Shown here one piece after another: positions 1 to 8,321 of a DNA stretch of 64,000 nt. The position numbers and the translations under genes are program-made. This DNA is from an uncultured Lachnospiraceae bacterium (GTDB taxonomy: Bacteria > Bacillota > Clostridia > Lachnospirales > Lachnospiraceae). The DNA is taken from contig CAJTOR010000007.1 in the NCBI GenBank assembly GCA_910577675.1, positions 50,530 through 114,529 on the forward strand, written 5' to 3'. The notes below the pieces were generated by a model. That model did not search any database. It was given only the letters and a program-made list of their open reading frames with translations, and was not told the origin of the DNA. The stretch's first letter is position 1; each line of letters opens with the position of its first letter.

Positions 1-207
1 AAAAAGTTTTAGCGATGTAAAATTAAGACCGTTTAAAACCACCAGCCCAAGGATTACAAAAAAAATCCCCAAAGTGTCATTCAACGCGGCGGCATGCATG
101 CGGTTAAGCACATATTTAAATTTCCAGGTGCCAAACACGGCGATACAGGAAACCGTAAGCCCCGCAAGGATGCAGGCTGCACCAATCAGGAAACGGAACC
201 ATCCCAT
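1..207 (-). CDS. mrpG: Na+/H+ antiporter subunit MrpG/MnhG (partial, 3' end outside window)
   Basis: This is the N-terminal 69 codons of the small membrane subunit G of the multisubunit Mrp/Mnh cation:proton antiporter. The fragment begins MGWFRFLIGAAC, has two hydrophobic segments, and carries the family motif LNRMHAAALNDTLG between them. The start codon overlaps the mrpF stop by one base (TAATG), which implies translational coupling. The reading frame runs off the left edge, so the C-terminus is not seen. The order E-F-G is the usual Mrp operon order, with the A-D subunits presumably elsewhere or beyond the edge. Confidence 0.85.
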   Translation of the reverse strand, partial: MGWFRFLIGAACILAGLTVSCIAVFGTWKFKYVLNRMHAAALNDTLGIFFVILGLVVLNGLNFTSLKLF

Positions 208-518
208 TATTTTTCCTCCTTTTTATTCTTCTCTGCCTGGGTCTTCTCACGGTACACACCCATATAAACCTTGGCAACAACAACAACGGCGAGGAAACTA
301 ATCATCGCATAAATCAACGCCACATCCGCCAGAAAAGCTTCTTCTAATTTTACGGTAAGCACCGCAATCCCCATCATTGTCATAGTGCCGATCATATTGA
401 CCGCCACAATCCGATCCGCGATCCTTGGTCCTTTAACAGAGCGGACCAGGCAGAAAAAACAGAGGATGCCAAGCACTACTAAAACCACTGTCAAAAAACC
501 GTCACAAAATTGTTCCAT
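207..518 (-). CDS. mrpF: Na+/H+ antiporter subunit MrpF/MnhF
   Basis: A 103-residue membrane protein with three predicted helices and the conserved stretch GPRIADRIVAVN. It is a small subunit of the Mrp/Mnh antiporter that exchanges Na+ (or K+) for H+ across the cytoplasmic membrane. I chose the ATG at 518 because a purine-rich AAGGGGGAAG site lies just upstream and the protein then matches the normal family length; a longer frame back to 545 has no such support. The gene overlaps the mrpE 3' end by 17 bases and is coupled to mrpG by TAATG. The C-terminal tail is lysine/glutamate-rich and probably cytoplasmic. Confidence 0.88.
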   Translation of the reverse strand: MEQFCDGFLTVVLVVLGILCFFCLVRSVKGPRIADRIVAVNMIGTMTMMGIAVLTVKLEEAFLADVALIYAMISFLAVVVVAKVYMGVYREKTQAEKNKKEEK

Positions 519-993
519 CCTCTTCCCCCTTCCCGCCGCGCTCAAATTCTTTCAGTCTCCTTACAAACTCTGAATCCGACATTCCTTCCGCCAAATCTTT
601 ATCCAGACAGTGTACAAGATATTCATCCCCCTCAAGCGTCACCGTGATCGTGCCCGGTGTGAGCGTGATGGAATCTGCAAGAACCGCGCGCAGGGTATCG
701 CTTTTTAAATCAACCCTGAATTTGACAAGCTTTGGCTCTATCTCATATTTCGGGGATAGAATAAGGCATATCACACTGTAATTGGCTTTGATAATCTCCG
801 CTAAAAGCAGCAGCAGATAGGAAGCCCCTCGCAGGATATTCCGATATAGGTTAAACTCTTTTTTCAGACTGTAATCCATAAACTTGCAGATAAAACAGAA
901 TAAAAGGACGGCTATCACCACCCCGATAGCAGCGATCTCCGCTGAAATCCTGCCGTTAAAAATAACCCATAAAACAAAAAAGAGCATGAACAT
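502..993 (-). CDS. mrpE: Na+/H+ antiporter subunit MrpE/MnhE
   Basis: A 163-residue Mrp antiporter subunit E. It has two N-terminal membrane helices, a third hydrophobic segment around residues 58-80, and a C-terminal soluble part with the family-typical motif LADSITLTPGTITV. The ATG at 993 follows AGGAGGG by about seven bases; a TTG two codons further upstream is possible but less favoured. It is the first gene of this leftward mrpE-F-G run. The 230-base region upstream separates it from the divergent sigG gene and must hold its promoter, although I could not pick a convincing one. Confidence 0.88.
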   Translation of the reverse strand: MFMLFFVLWVIFNGRISAEIAAIGVVIAVLLFCFICKFMDYSLKKEFNLYRNILRGASYLLLLLAEIIKANYSVICLILSPKYEIEPKLVKFRVDLKSDTLRAVLADSITLTPGTITVTLEGDEYLVHCLDKDLAEGMSDSEFVRRLKEFERGGKGEEDGTIL

Positions 994-1175
994 CCGCAAT
1001 CCCTCCTCTCCTTCGCCATTTTTTACGCCAATTCATTTTAGCACTTTGCACCAGGCATGTCAATCTATGGATTTTATCATTTTTACATTTTTTTAATATT
1101 TTCCTCAATTCTTTTGATATTTCAAAAAAATAAGACGGTATGGAAAAAATTCCCATCCCAAAGATAAAAAAAAGC

Positions 1176-1205
1176 GAATAAAAGATGGGCAAAGGGAGCA
1201 TTCTC
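1176..1205 (+). promoter_or_regulatory. possible SigF/SigG-type forespore promoter for sigG
   Basis: GAATA at 1176-1180 and CATTCTC at 1199-1205 are separated by 18 bases and sit about 25 bases before the sigG start. They resemble the forespore -35 (GHATR) and -10 (CATNHTA) elements, with one mismatch at the last -10 base. SigG is known to activate its own gene in Bacillus. This is pattern matching only. Confidence 0.35.
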
Positions 1206-1227
1206 TTCTTAACCGTAACGAAAGGAC

Positions 1228-2040
1228 ATGGTAACTGGTATGGCATTGTATAAGGTTGAAATCTGCGGTGTAAATACCGCAAAGCTTCCATTGATTGACA
1301 ACGACGAAAAGGACGAATTATTCCGCCGGATTAAAAGCGGCGACGCGGGAGCCCGCGAATTATATATTGAGGGGAATTTGAGGCTGGTCCTAAGCATTAT
1401 CCAGCGTTTTTCCAGCAGCAACGAGAATGTGGACGACCTGTTCCAGATCGGCTGCATTGGACTGATGAAAGCGATTGACAATTTTGATACCTCGCAGGGA
1501 GTACGTTTTTCCACTTACGCCGTGCCGATGATAATCGGTGAAATCAGGCGCTACCTGAGGGACAACAATTCCATCCGAGTTTCACGCTCCCTGCGGGATA
1601 ACGCCTACCGCGCAATCTATGCCAAGGAAGCCTTTATCCGCGAGAATAACCGCGAGCCAACTATCGAGGAGCTTTCCGCCGCATCCGGGATCGCAAAGGA
1701 AGATATTGTGAATGCCATGGATGCCGTCCAGACCCCTGTTTCCCTCTATGAGCCGGTCTACTCGGAGGGCGGGGACGCACTCTATATTATGGATCAGGTC
1801 AGCGACAAAAAAAACAGGGAGGAGAACTGGATCGAGGAGATTTCCTTAAAAGAAGCCATGAAACGGCTGCCCGAGCGCGAGAACAATATTATCCGCCTTC
1901 GCTATTTCCAGGGAAAAACCCAGATGGAAGTGGCGGAGGAGATCAATATTTCCCAGGCCCAGGTCAGCCGCCTTGAAAAGAATGCACTAAAAAATATGAA
2001 AAACTATCTCAGCGATCCCACTTCTCGCAAAGCGCATTAA
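1228..2040 (+). CDS. sigG: RNA polymerase sporulation sigma factor SigG
   Basis: Late forespore-specific sigma factor that directs RNA polymerase to genes for spore maturation and germination. The N-terminal sequence KVEICGVNTAKLP is the SigG signature. Region 2 follows (NVDDLFQIGCIGLMKAI, then RFSTYAVPMIIGEIRR), then region 3, and a region 4 helix-turn-helix near the C-terminus (TQMEVAEEINISQAQVSR). At 270 codons from the ATG at 1228 (266 from the ATG at 1240) the length is normal. AAAGGA at 1221-1226 is too close to the first ATG and rather far from the second, so the start is uncertain. The 3' end overlaps the convergent nuclease gene by 32 bases. It is not beside sigE/spoIIGA here, unlike in Bacillus. 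Confidence 0.93.
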   Translation: MVTGMALYKVEICGVNTAKLPLIDNDEKDELFRRIKSGDAGARELYIEGNLRLVLSIIQRFSSSNENVDDLFQIGCIGLMKAIDNFDTSQGVRFSTYAVPMIIGEIRRYLRDNNSIRVSRSLRDNAYRAIYAKEAFIRENNREPTIEELSAASGIAKEDIVNAMDAVQTPVSLYEPVYSEGGDALYIMDQVSDKKNREENWIEEISLKEAMKRLPERENNIIRLRYFQGKTQMEVAEEINISQAQVSRLEKNALKNMKNYLSDPTSRKAH

Positions 2041-3601
2041 TCTGGTCAGCAAATTTTGCCAGATCCTTGTTTGCGCCGTGCTCATTGTGGCGGATCACGG
2101 TAATCAGGCGCTGGCCGGCTGCCAGAAGCCTTGCAAATACACCGCCAGGCTGTTTTGATGCCCTCTCCACACGCACATGGCTGCCCTCGGTGATAAGCCC
2201 GCCATCGGCTAAGTCGTAAACCGAACCGGTATACGGTGCAATGGCGTTAAGGCAGTACTCATTGCGCAAAAGGGATGCAAAATTCTCGGTCACGGAATCC
2301 TCGCCATGCACCACAAAGACCTTCTGCGGTTTCTTTGCAAAGGAATCCACCCAGCGAAGCAACCCGTCTTTATCCGCATGCCCGCTGATCCCGATAAATT
2401 TATCGATCTTTGCCTTGACCTCAATGGTTTCGCCAAAGAGCCTCACTTCCTTCGCACCCTCATATATGGCGCGCCCGAGTGTCCCGTTCGCCTGGTAGCC
2501 GACAAAGAGGATGGTCGATTCCGGCCGCCAGAGGTTGTGCTTTAAGTGGTGTTTGATACGCCCCGCCTCGCACATGCCCGAAGCGGAGATAATAACTTTT
2601 GGCTCCGGTTTAAAGTTAATCTCCTTTGATTCCTCCGCCGAAACGGCGATTTTTAATCCCGGGAAACGGATCGGGTTGATACCCTGGCGCACTAGGGAAA
2701 GCGCCTCCTCATCAAAACATGCCTCGACATTTTGCTGAAAAATATTGGTAGCTTCCACCGCAAGCGGGCTGTCAATATAGACCTCAAAATCCTCAAATCC
2801 CTCAACCAGGTTATCCTGCTTTATCTGCCGGATAAAATATAGCATCTCCTGTGTCCTGCCCACCGCAAACGACGGGATCACAACATTTCCGCCGCGCTGG
2901 AAAGTCTGCTTTATAATCTCGGCAAGCGCCGCAACATTATCCGCATTGCGGTCGTGCAGCCTGTCGCCGTAGGTCGATTCCATTATCACAATATCCGCAT
3001 CATCAAGGTATTGCGGGTCTTTAATAATCGGCTGGTTGTAGTTTCCGATATCGCCGGAAAACGCGATCTTGCGTTTTAAGTCGCCCTCCTCAAGCCAGAC
3101 CTCGATACTTGCAGAGCCAAGCAAATGGCCGACATCGACAAACCTGACCTTGATGCCATCGCAGATATTGATAACCCTCCCATAAGGGCAAGGGACAAAA
3201 TGCTCCATAACCCCAACGGCATCTTTAAGTTCATAGAGCGGCACATACTCTTCTTTTCCGGCACGCTTCGCCTTGCGGTTATGCCACTCCGCCTCAAACA
3301 TCTGGATATGCGCGCTGTCGCGCAGCATAATGTCACAAAGTTCCGTCGTCGCCTCCGTCGCATAGACACTCCCCCTGAAACCGTGTGCATACAGATATGG
3401 TATCAGACCGGAATGGTCGATATGCGCATGGGAAAGAAAAATATAGTCGATATCCGACGGCGGAACCGGAAGTTCCGCGTTCTCATAGATATCCGCCCCC
3501 TGCTCCATCCCACAGTCTAACAGAAAATTCTTCCCGCAGGCAGAAACAAAATGGCAGCTCCCCGTTACTTCATGATCCGCACCGATAAATCTTAATTGCA
3601 T
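2009..3601 (-). CDS. MBL-fold beta-CASP RNA metallo-hydrolase
   Basis: A 530-residue metallo-beta-lactamase/beta-CASP protein of the CPSF73/YSH1-like family, expected to be a zinc-dependent RNA endo- or exonuclease. The metal-binding motif SHAHIDH is at residues 57-63. The beta-CASP motifs are visible: VVIPSFAVGRTQE, SGMCEAGRIKHHL, and GISGHADKDGLL, followed by VVHGE. The C-terminal roughly 60 residues extend past the RMMBL region and I do not recognise them. The start ATG follows AGGAGGGG. It converges on sigG with a 32-base overlap of coding ends. The exact RNA substrate cannot be read from sequence. Confidence 0.85.
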   Translation of the reverse strand: MQLRFIGADHEVTGSCHFVSACGKNFLLDCGMEQGADIYENAELPVPPSDIDYIFLSHAHIDHSGLIPYLYAHGFRGSVYATEATTELCDIMLRDSAHIQMFEAEWHNRKAKRAGKEEYVPLYELKDAVGVMEHFVPCPYGRVINICDGIKVRFVDVGHLLGSASIEVWLEEGDLKRKIAFSGDIGNYNQPIIKDPQYLDDADIVIMESTYGDRLHDRNADNVAALAEIIKQTFQRGGNVVIPSFAVGRTQEMLYFIRQIKQDNLVEGFEDFEVYIDSPLAVEATNIFQQNVEACFDEEALSLVRQGINPIRFPGLKIAVSAEESKEINFKPEPKVIISASGMCEAGRIKHHLKHNLWRPESTILFVGYQANGTLGRAIYEGAKEVRLFGETIEVKAKIDKFIGISGHADKDGLLRWVDSFAKKPQKVFVVHGEDSVTENFASLLRNEYCLNAIAPYTGSVYDLADGGLITEGSHVRVERASKQPGGVFARLLAAGQRLITVIRHNEHGANKDLAKFADQINALCEKWDR

Positions 3602-3685
3602 AGAACCCCTCCTGACTTTTTTAATTTTTGCCTAATCCCCACTGGGTGAGCCCAATCTGCGATATGCCGCAAAGCCCCGCACCAC

Positions 3686-5401
3686 TCACTTGATTCCTTC
3701 CGCCATCAGGCCGACCTGGCTTAAAATCTCCTCGCTGTCCACCGTCACACGGTTCCTGCCATGTTCCTTTGAAAAATACATGGCGGCATCCGCATGTTTT
3801 AAAATCTGGTTTTTATCAAGACAACATTCCGGATAACCGGTAACACCCACACTGACATGGATCACAACTAAGACTCCCTCGTACTCAAGCGACAGTCCGC
3901 CAATCCCCCGCCTGATTTCCTCGACATAGCGTGTGCACTCCTCCACCGTCTTTCCCGGAAAAGCAACTACAAACTCCTCCCCGCCATAGCGCGCGGCAAA
4001 ACCGCCGTATTTTTTCGCCACCCCCCTCGCCTGGTTTGCCACCGAGCGGATAACCAGGTCACCGAAAAGATGCCCATAAGTATCGTTCACATTTTTAAAA
4101 TGGTCGATATCCATAAGCGCAAGCGAGAGCGGCATCCCGTTTTCCTCAGCATTATTTAAAAAGCGCTCGAGCGACACATTCAAATCGCCGCGGTTATGCA
4201 GTCCCGTCAGACCGTCATGGGTCGCCATATGCTGCATCTTTGCATACATTTCAGCATTGTCCAGAACCACCAAAAACTGCGACATGATCGTGTCGAAGAA
4301 AACCCTGTTCTCCGTAAAAAAACCTAGCTGGTCGTGAACTCCCAGAAAACCGCCGACCATCCGCCCTTCCCGCATAAGCGGAAGAATCAGGAGGGAACCT
4401 TCCTGGCGCTGCGGCAGAAAGCAATACCTTCCCACCTCCACCTCATTATCCGCGAACCCCTCCTTCTTAACAAGATATTTTTTCAGGCATCCATCCGATA
4501 TTTTTTGAAGCAGATAATCCTCCTCCTGCGTTGCAAGTTCAGATTGTACCATACAAATATCATCATCAAGTTCCGGCGGATTCTTGTATAATATAATCGC
4601 ACAGCAATTTAAGGAAAGTTCCTGTTTTAGGGATTTTGTCATAATATCGAGCAGTTTCTCAATCTCAATCACCGACGTGATTGCCTTTAGAATCTCATTT
4701 TGCAGGTTCATTTCCGTGTTGACGCTGTTGATGCGGTTGTATGCAGCTTCAAGCTTGATTTTCTGGATGCCGAGCTCCTCGTTTGCGCGCTTCACCTTCT
4801 CCTGGTGCTCCTTTAACTCCTCATTGATCTCATTTACACTCTCCACCATGCGGCACTGCGCAAACAGCTTCCTCTCAAGCTTTCCCAGCTCATCAATCCC
4901 CAGGTTACAGATAAAAACACCCAGAATTATCGCACATGCAACAAGGATAAAGGAATCGAACACCTTCATCAGATCCGCATTTTTAAATAGGATGCTGACA
5001 ATAAGGATAATAATACCCGGCACACTGCAAATACCCACCGTAAGCGCCCTGGTAATGTTGTCACCATAGTCAAAAGAAAATATAAACTGCCAGAACAAAA
5101 GCAGAATCAAAAATGCCCCCGTTACCTGGATCATCAAAAAATCATTAAAAAAAACCAGTATATACACAGCAATAAGTTCGACAGCACGCAAAACAAGCCA
5201 CATTTGCTTGTACTGATTCAATATCCCTGTTATAATAAGCAAATCAAATAAAACAAATACGGAACATATACAAAGCCAGACAATCCCGGTACCCCCGCGG
5301 TTACCAATAACTGCCGCAATCGAAAAGCCAAGCATCACCAAACTTAACAGGCCATTTACCCTTGAACTTTTCTTTTGCATTTCCGTCAAATCATTTCCCA
5401 T
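3686..5401 (-). CDS. membrane GGDEF diguanylate cyclase with GAF-like domain
   Basis: A 571-residue signalling protein. The N-terminal part (about residues 15-165) is a run of hydrophobic helices. A long charged coiled coil follows (about 175-245), then a GAF-like region, then a C-terminal GGDEF domain with active-site GGEEF near residue 472. It should make cyclic di-GMP from two GTP. I see no RxxD inhibitory site at the usual place before GGEEF. I used the ATG at 5401 because GGGGAT lies eight bases upstream; an in-frame start at 5440 would overlap the FtsA-like gene. It lies 42 bases after that gene and may be co-transcribed. Cyclic di-GMP often controls type IV pili, a possible link to the pilus locus nearby. 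Confidence 0.82.
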   Translation of the reverse strand: MGNDLTEMQKKSSRVNGLLSLVMLGFSIAAVIGNRGGTGIVWLCICSVFVLFDLLIITGILNQYKQMWLVLRAVELIAVYILVFFNDFLMIQVTGAFLILLLFWQFIFSFDYGDNITRALTVGICSVPGIIILIVSILFKNADLMKVFDSFILVACAIILGVFICNLGIDELGKLERKLFAQCRMVESVNEINEELKEHQEKVKRANEELGIQKIKLEAAYNRINSVNTEMNLQNEILKAITSVIEIEKLLDIMTKSLKQELSLNCCAIILYKNPPELDDDICMVQSELATQEEDYLLQKISDGCLKKYLVKKEGFADNEVEVGRYCFLPQRQEGSLLILPLMREGRMVGGFLGVHDQLGFFTENRVFFDTIMSQFLVVLDNAEMYAKMQHMATHDGLTGLHNRGDLNVSLERFLNNAEENGMPLSLALMDIDHFKNVNDTYGHLFGDLVIRSVANQARGVAKKYGGFAARYGGEEFVVAFPGKTVEECTRYVEEIRRGIGGLSLEYEGVLVVIHVSVGVTGYPECCLDKNQILKHADAAMYFSKEHGRNRVTVDSEEILSQVGLMAEGIK

Positions 5402-5443
5402 ATGTAATCCCCATCTCGGACAAAACATCCGGCACCGCAAGTA

Positions 5444-7624
5444 TTATTGCTCCCAGTAAAGTTCCACAAAATCCCCGTGCGCTATCCGCGTTGAAAAACC
5501 GGACGGGGCACCGTTGACTTTAATTACCACCCTGTTCCCGTGCGCGGTTGACACATCAAACTCGTAAAAATCGAGGATGTCAACCACACGGTACTCTCTC
5601 TTTCCCTTCAATACAACCGGTGTGGAATTTACATTGATCTTTAAGTCACATTCCTGCACTGCAACCTCAGTTTCGGCAGATACGGGACTCCCATTTTCAG
5701 GAACATTCTCCTTCTCCTGTGCGGGCGTACCATCCCCTTCCACCGCCTGATTTAGCGTATCCTCCTCCTTTGCTTCTTCCTCAGGCTCCTGCTGCCCCTC
5801 TTCCGTCACTTCCCCCAAGTCCTCTTCCTGCCCAACACCCTGGAAAACATCCGCCTTTATAGACAGATCAAAATCCACACTGAATTTATCGTAAATCTTC
5901 TCATCCTCACCGGCGGGCATATGATTTACATAGATACCGTCCCGGTACATCACATCCATAAAATCAAGAAGCTGCCGCAGCGTATAAAAATCCTGTATCT
6001 CAAGTTTGTCCCCCGTCTTGATATCGTAGTATTCGGACACAAGCTCCCCGTTTGCCCTTGCAAACTTAGGACATACAATCGTCTTTTTATTCACTGTAAA
6101 CTCGATTGATTTTTTGTACTCCGCCAGTTCCCCGACCATCATGTGGGCTGCTCCGCCCGCGGTGGACGCAACAATCTCAATCACATCGTTTGCCTCGATC
6201 GGTGTGTTGATACCCGCAGGCCGCCCATTCAGCAAGATATTGGCTGCCTCGCCCTCCTCGCCGCGCACCATGCGCTTTTCTCCATTTACAAAAAATTCCA
6301 GTGCCGTCCCACGTTTCGGGAACAGCCCGTCATTCGGGAACCCCACCGCAAGCGCCGCATCGACGATGGTTAAGCGGCTGTTGTCATAGAGCTTGACCCG
6401 CAGGGAATTCACCTGGACAAAAATAAAATTGTTCTTCTGCTCATAATAATTCAGACAAATGCCAATCGGCGTGACCAGCATGGGATCTTTTTTCACGTCC
6501 TCCGGGAACGTGACTGCGCCAAGCACTTCCTCTCCGCGCAGTGCCACGCGCTCCGCCGGAAGTTTCAGGCACTCCGCAAGCATCCGGACAAAATCCGGGA
6601 GTTTGCCGCCGCCGCCAACCACAAAGACCGCGCTCACCGACTTGCCGCCGTTCAGCTCAAGGATCTTTTTCGCGACAAGCTCCGTAATCTCGCCCACTTT
6701 CTCCTCCGTTTCGGCAAACACTTCCTCCGGTGTGGTCTGCGCCGCAATCCCCATGATATCTTTATAGTTTATTACCTTCCTGTGCATGGACGCTGCAATC
6801 TTGATTTCCTCCGCCGTCGCAAAATCCACCAGGTGCGCCTGCACAATCACATCCGTAACCGCATCCCCCGCCATCGGTATCATACCGTAGGCGACAATGG
6901 TTCCCTCCTTTGTAATACAGATATCGGAAGTCCCGGCTCCCACATCCACCAGCGCAATATTTAACAGGCGGAATTTCTCCGGGATCGCCACATTGATCGC
7001 CGCGATCGGCTCAAGCGTCAAATTGTCCACCTCAAGCCCCGCTTTCTCCGTCGCAGCATAGAGCCCGTCGATCACCTCCTGCGGCAGGAAAGTTGCCAGA
7101 ATCTGGGCAGCAATCCGGTTACCCTTATGCCCTTCCAGATTTGTAATCATATTATTATTTAAATAATAGTGTACAACTGTATAACCAACACAATAAAAAC
7201 TTACATTCTCATCCTGCGTTTCCTTACGGATGACCTCGTAAGCTTTCTCGATACCAATCATTTCAAGCGAGTGTATGGTTTCCGCCGTAATCAGCTCATC
7301 CTGGAAATTCTCGTCGCCGAGCCTCTCCTCCACCTCCACCGTCACGGTTTTCAAAACCCTGCCCGCAGCGGCAATACACACCCCGGTAAGCTTGCGCCCA
7401 ATCTGGTGCTCAAGCTCCATCTTTACTTCCGATATTGTCCCGGCCACTTTCGCGATATCGTGGATCTGCCCGTCCATCATCGCGCGTGTTTCATGGCAGC
7501 GCACACTCTGTGCCACCACCACAAAACTGTCCATATTCTGCTTATAGCCGACCGTCCCGACAATACTTCTTGTTCCTATATCAAGACCAAAAACCAACTG
7601 TTCCGGTAATTTTTCTTTATCCAT
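5444..7624 (-). CDS. FtsA-like actin-fold ATPase with long C-terminal extension
   Basis: A 726-residue actin/Hsp70-fold protein of the FtsA/PilM type. Phosphate-binding motifs are visible: FGLDIGTRSIVGTVGY at the N-terminus, LVDVGAGTSDICI mid-core, and VFVVGGGGKLPDF. The core ends around residue 420, roughly the size of FtsA. The remaining 300 residues hold a small beta-rich part, a Glu/Pro/Gly-rich low-complexity linker around 600-660, and a final beta-rich domain starting at CDLKINVNSTPVV. I see no clear amphipathic membrane-targeting helix at the end, so it is probably not canonical FtsA. No ftsZ is adjacent. Role in division or cell shape is inference. Confidence 0.75.
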   Translation of the reverse strand: MDKEKLPEQLVFGLDIGTRSIVGTVGYKQNMDSFVVVAQSVRCHETRAMMDGQIHDIAKVAGTISEVKMELEHQIGRKLTGVCIAAAGRVLKTVTVEVEERLGDENFQDELITAETIHSLEMIGIEKAYEVIRKETQDENVSFYCVGYTVVHYYLNNNMITNLEGHKGNRIAAQILATFLPQEVIDGLYAATEKAGLEVDNLTLEPIAAINVAIPEKFRLLNIALVDVGAGTSDICITKEGTIVAYGMIPMAGDAVTDVIVQAHLVDFATAEEIKIAASMHRKVINYKDIMGIAAQTTPEEVFAETEEKVGEITELVAKKILELNGGKSVSAVFVVGGGGKLPDFVRMLAECLKLPAERVALRGEEVLGAVTFPEDVKKDPMLVTPIGICLNYYEQKNNFIFVQVNSLRVKLYDNSRLTIVDAALAVGFPNDGLFPKRGTALEFFVNGEKRMVRGEEGEAANILLNGRPAGINTPIEANDVIEIVASTAGGAAHMMVGELAEYKKSIEFTVNKKTIVCPKFARANGELVSEYYDIKTGDKLEIQDFYTLRQLLDFMDVMYRDGIYVNHMPAGEDEKIYDKFSVDFDLSIKADVFQGVGQEEDLGEVTEEGQQEPEEEAKEEDTLNQAVEGDGTPAQEKENVPENGSPVSAETEVAVQECDLKINVNSTPVVLKGKREYRVVDILDFYEFDVSTAHGNRVVIKVNGAPSGFSTRIAHGDFVELYWEQ

Positions 7625-7701
7625 CCCGTGCCTCCAAGGATATTAATATAATCATCTTATCATAAATCGTGTATTATTTCTACTATTTTTCAGAAAAATT
7701 T

Positions 7702-8295
7702 CTATAAAAATTCCTTAATGTCCGCAAGAAGCTCCTCCTCGGTGCGCCCATCAGAATTGTTGACCACATGGGTTGCCACCGCAAAAAAATCAGCCTCCTG
7801 GCACTGGCGCGCAAACAGAGCGTCAATCTTTTCATCCGAATAGCCCCTAGACCGCTTTAACCTTAAACGGCGCTCCTCCTCGGTAGCGTACACATACCAG
7901 ACCTCATCGCAAAAAGCATCATACCCTCCCTCAATCAAAAGCGCAGTTTCAATAATTAGGAGCTGATAGCGGTTTTTCTCCCGCTCCTCTTCTATCTGTT
8001 GCAGGACATATTCCGTTACGGGCGGATGTGTCAGCGCATTTAATCTGGCAAGTGCCCCGCAGTCAGCAAAAACGATTTCGGCAAGTTTTGCACGATCCAC
8101 CGTGCCGTCCGCGGCAAGGATTCCCGCTCCAAATTCTTCCACGACACGCCGGTAGGCAATGCCGCCGGGCAGCATCTGCTCCCTGGCGACATCATCGGTC
8201 AATATGGCATGAGATCGGTAATTCTTCTGCAATAATTTTACAACTGTTGATTTCCCACAGCCAACCCCCCCGGTAAGCCCGATAATTTTTCCCAT
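7702..8295 (-). CDS. coaE: dephospho-CoA kinase
   Basis: Phosphorylates the 3'-hydroxyl of dephospho-CoA with ATP, the last step of coenzyme A synthesis, in the cytoplasm. The P-loop GLTGGVGCGKSTV is at residues 6-18, followed by the CoaE-typical lid and DPCK features (TDDVAREQM, LIIETALLIEGGYD). The length of 197 residues is normal for the family. It lies 26 bases downstream of polA, a common pairing in Firmicutes, and is likely in the same transcript. Confidence 0.92.
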   Translation of the reverse strand: MGKIIGLTGGVGCGKSTVVKLLQKNYRSHAILTDDVAREQMLPGGIAYRRVVEEFGAGILAADGTVDRAKLAEIVFADCGALARLNALTHPPVTEYVLQQIEEEREKNRYQLLIIETALLIEGGYDAFCDEVWYVYATEEERRLRLKRSRGYSDEKIDALFARQCQEADFFAVATHVVNNSDGRTEEELLADIKEFL

Positions 8296-8321
8296 TGCCT
8301 CCCCCTTTTTACAATGTCACC

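Noticed and set aside
956..1291. 111-codon minus-strand frame between mrpE and sigG
   Set aside because: It overlaps the start regions of two well-supported genes and resembles no protein family I know.
5444..7624. Calling the gene ftsA
   Set aside because: The protein is nearly twice the length of FtsA, no ftsZ is adjacent and the membrane-targeting helix is not apparent.
8235..8300. 7-G run in coaE, and similar 7-base runs in rng and hddC-gmhB
   Set aside because: They are shorter than tracts usually considered slippage-prone, lie in housekeeping or conserved motifs and the frames are intact.
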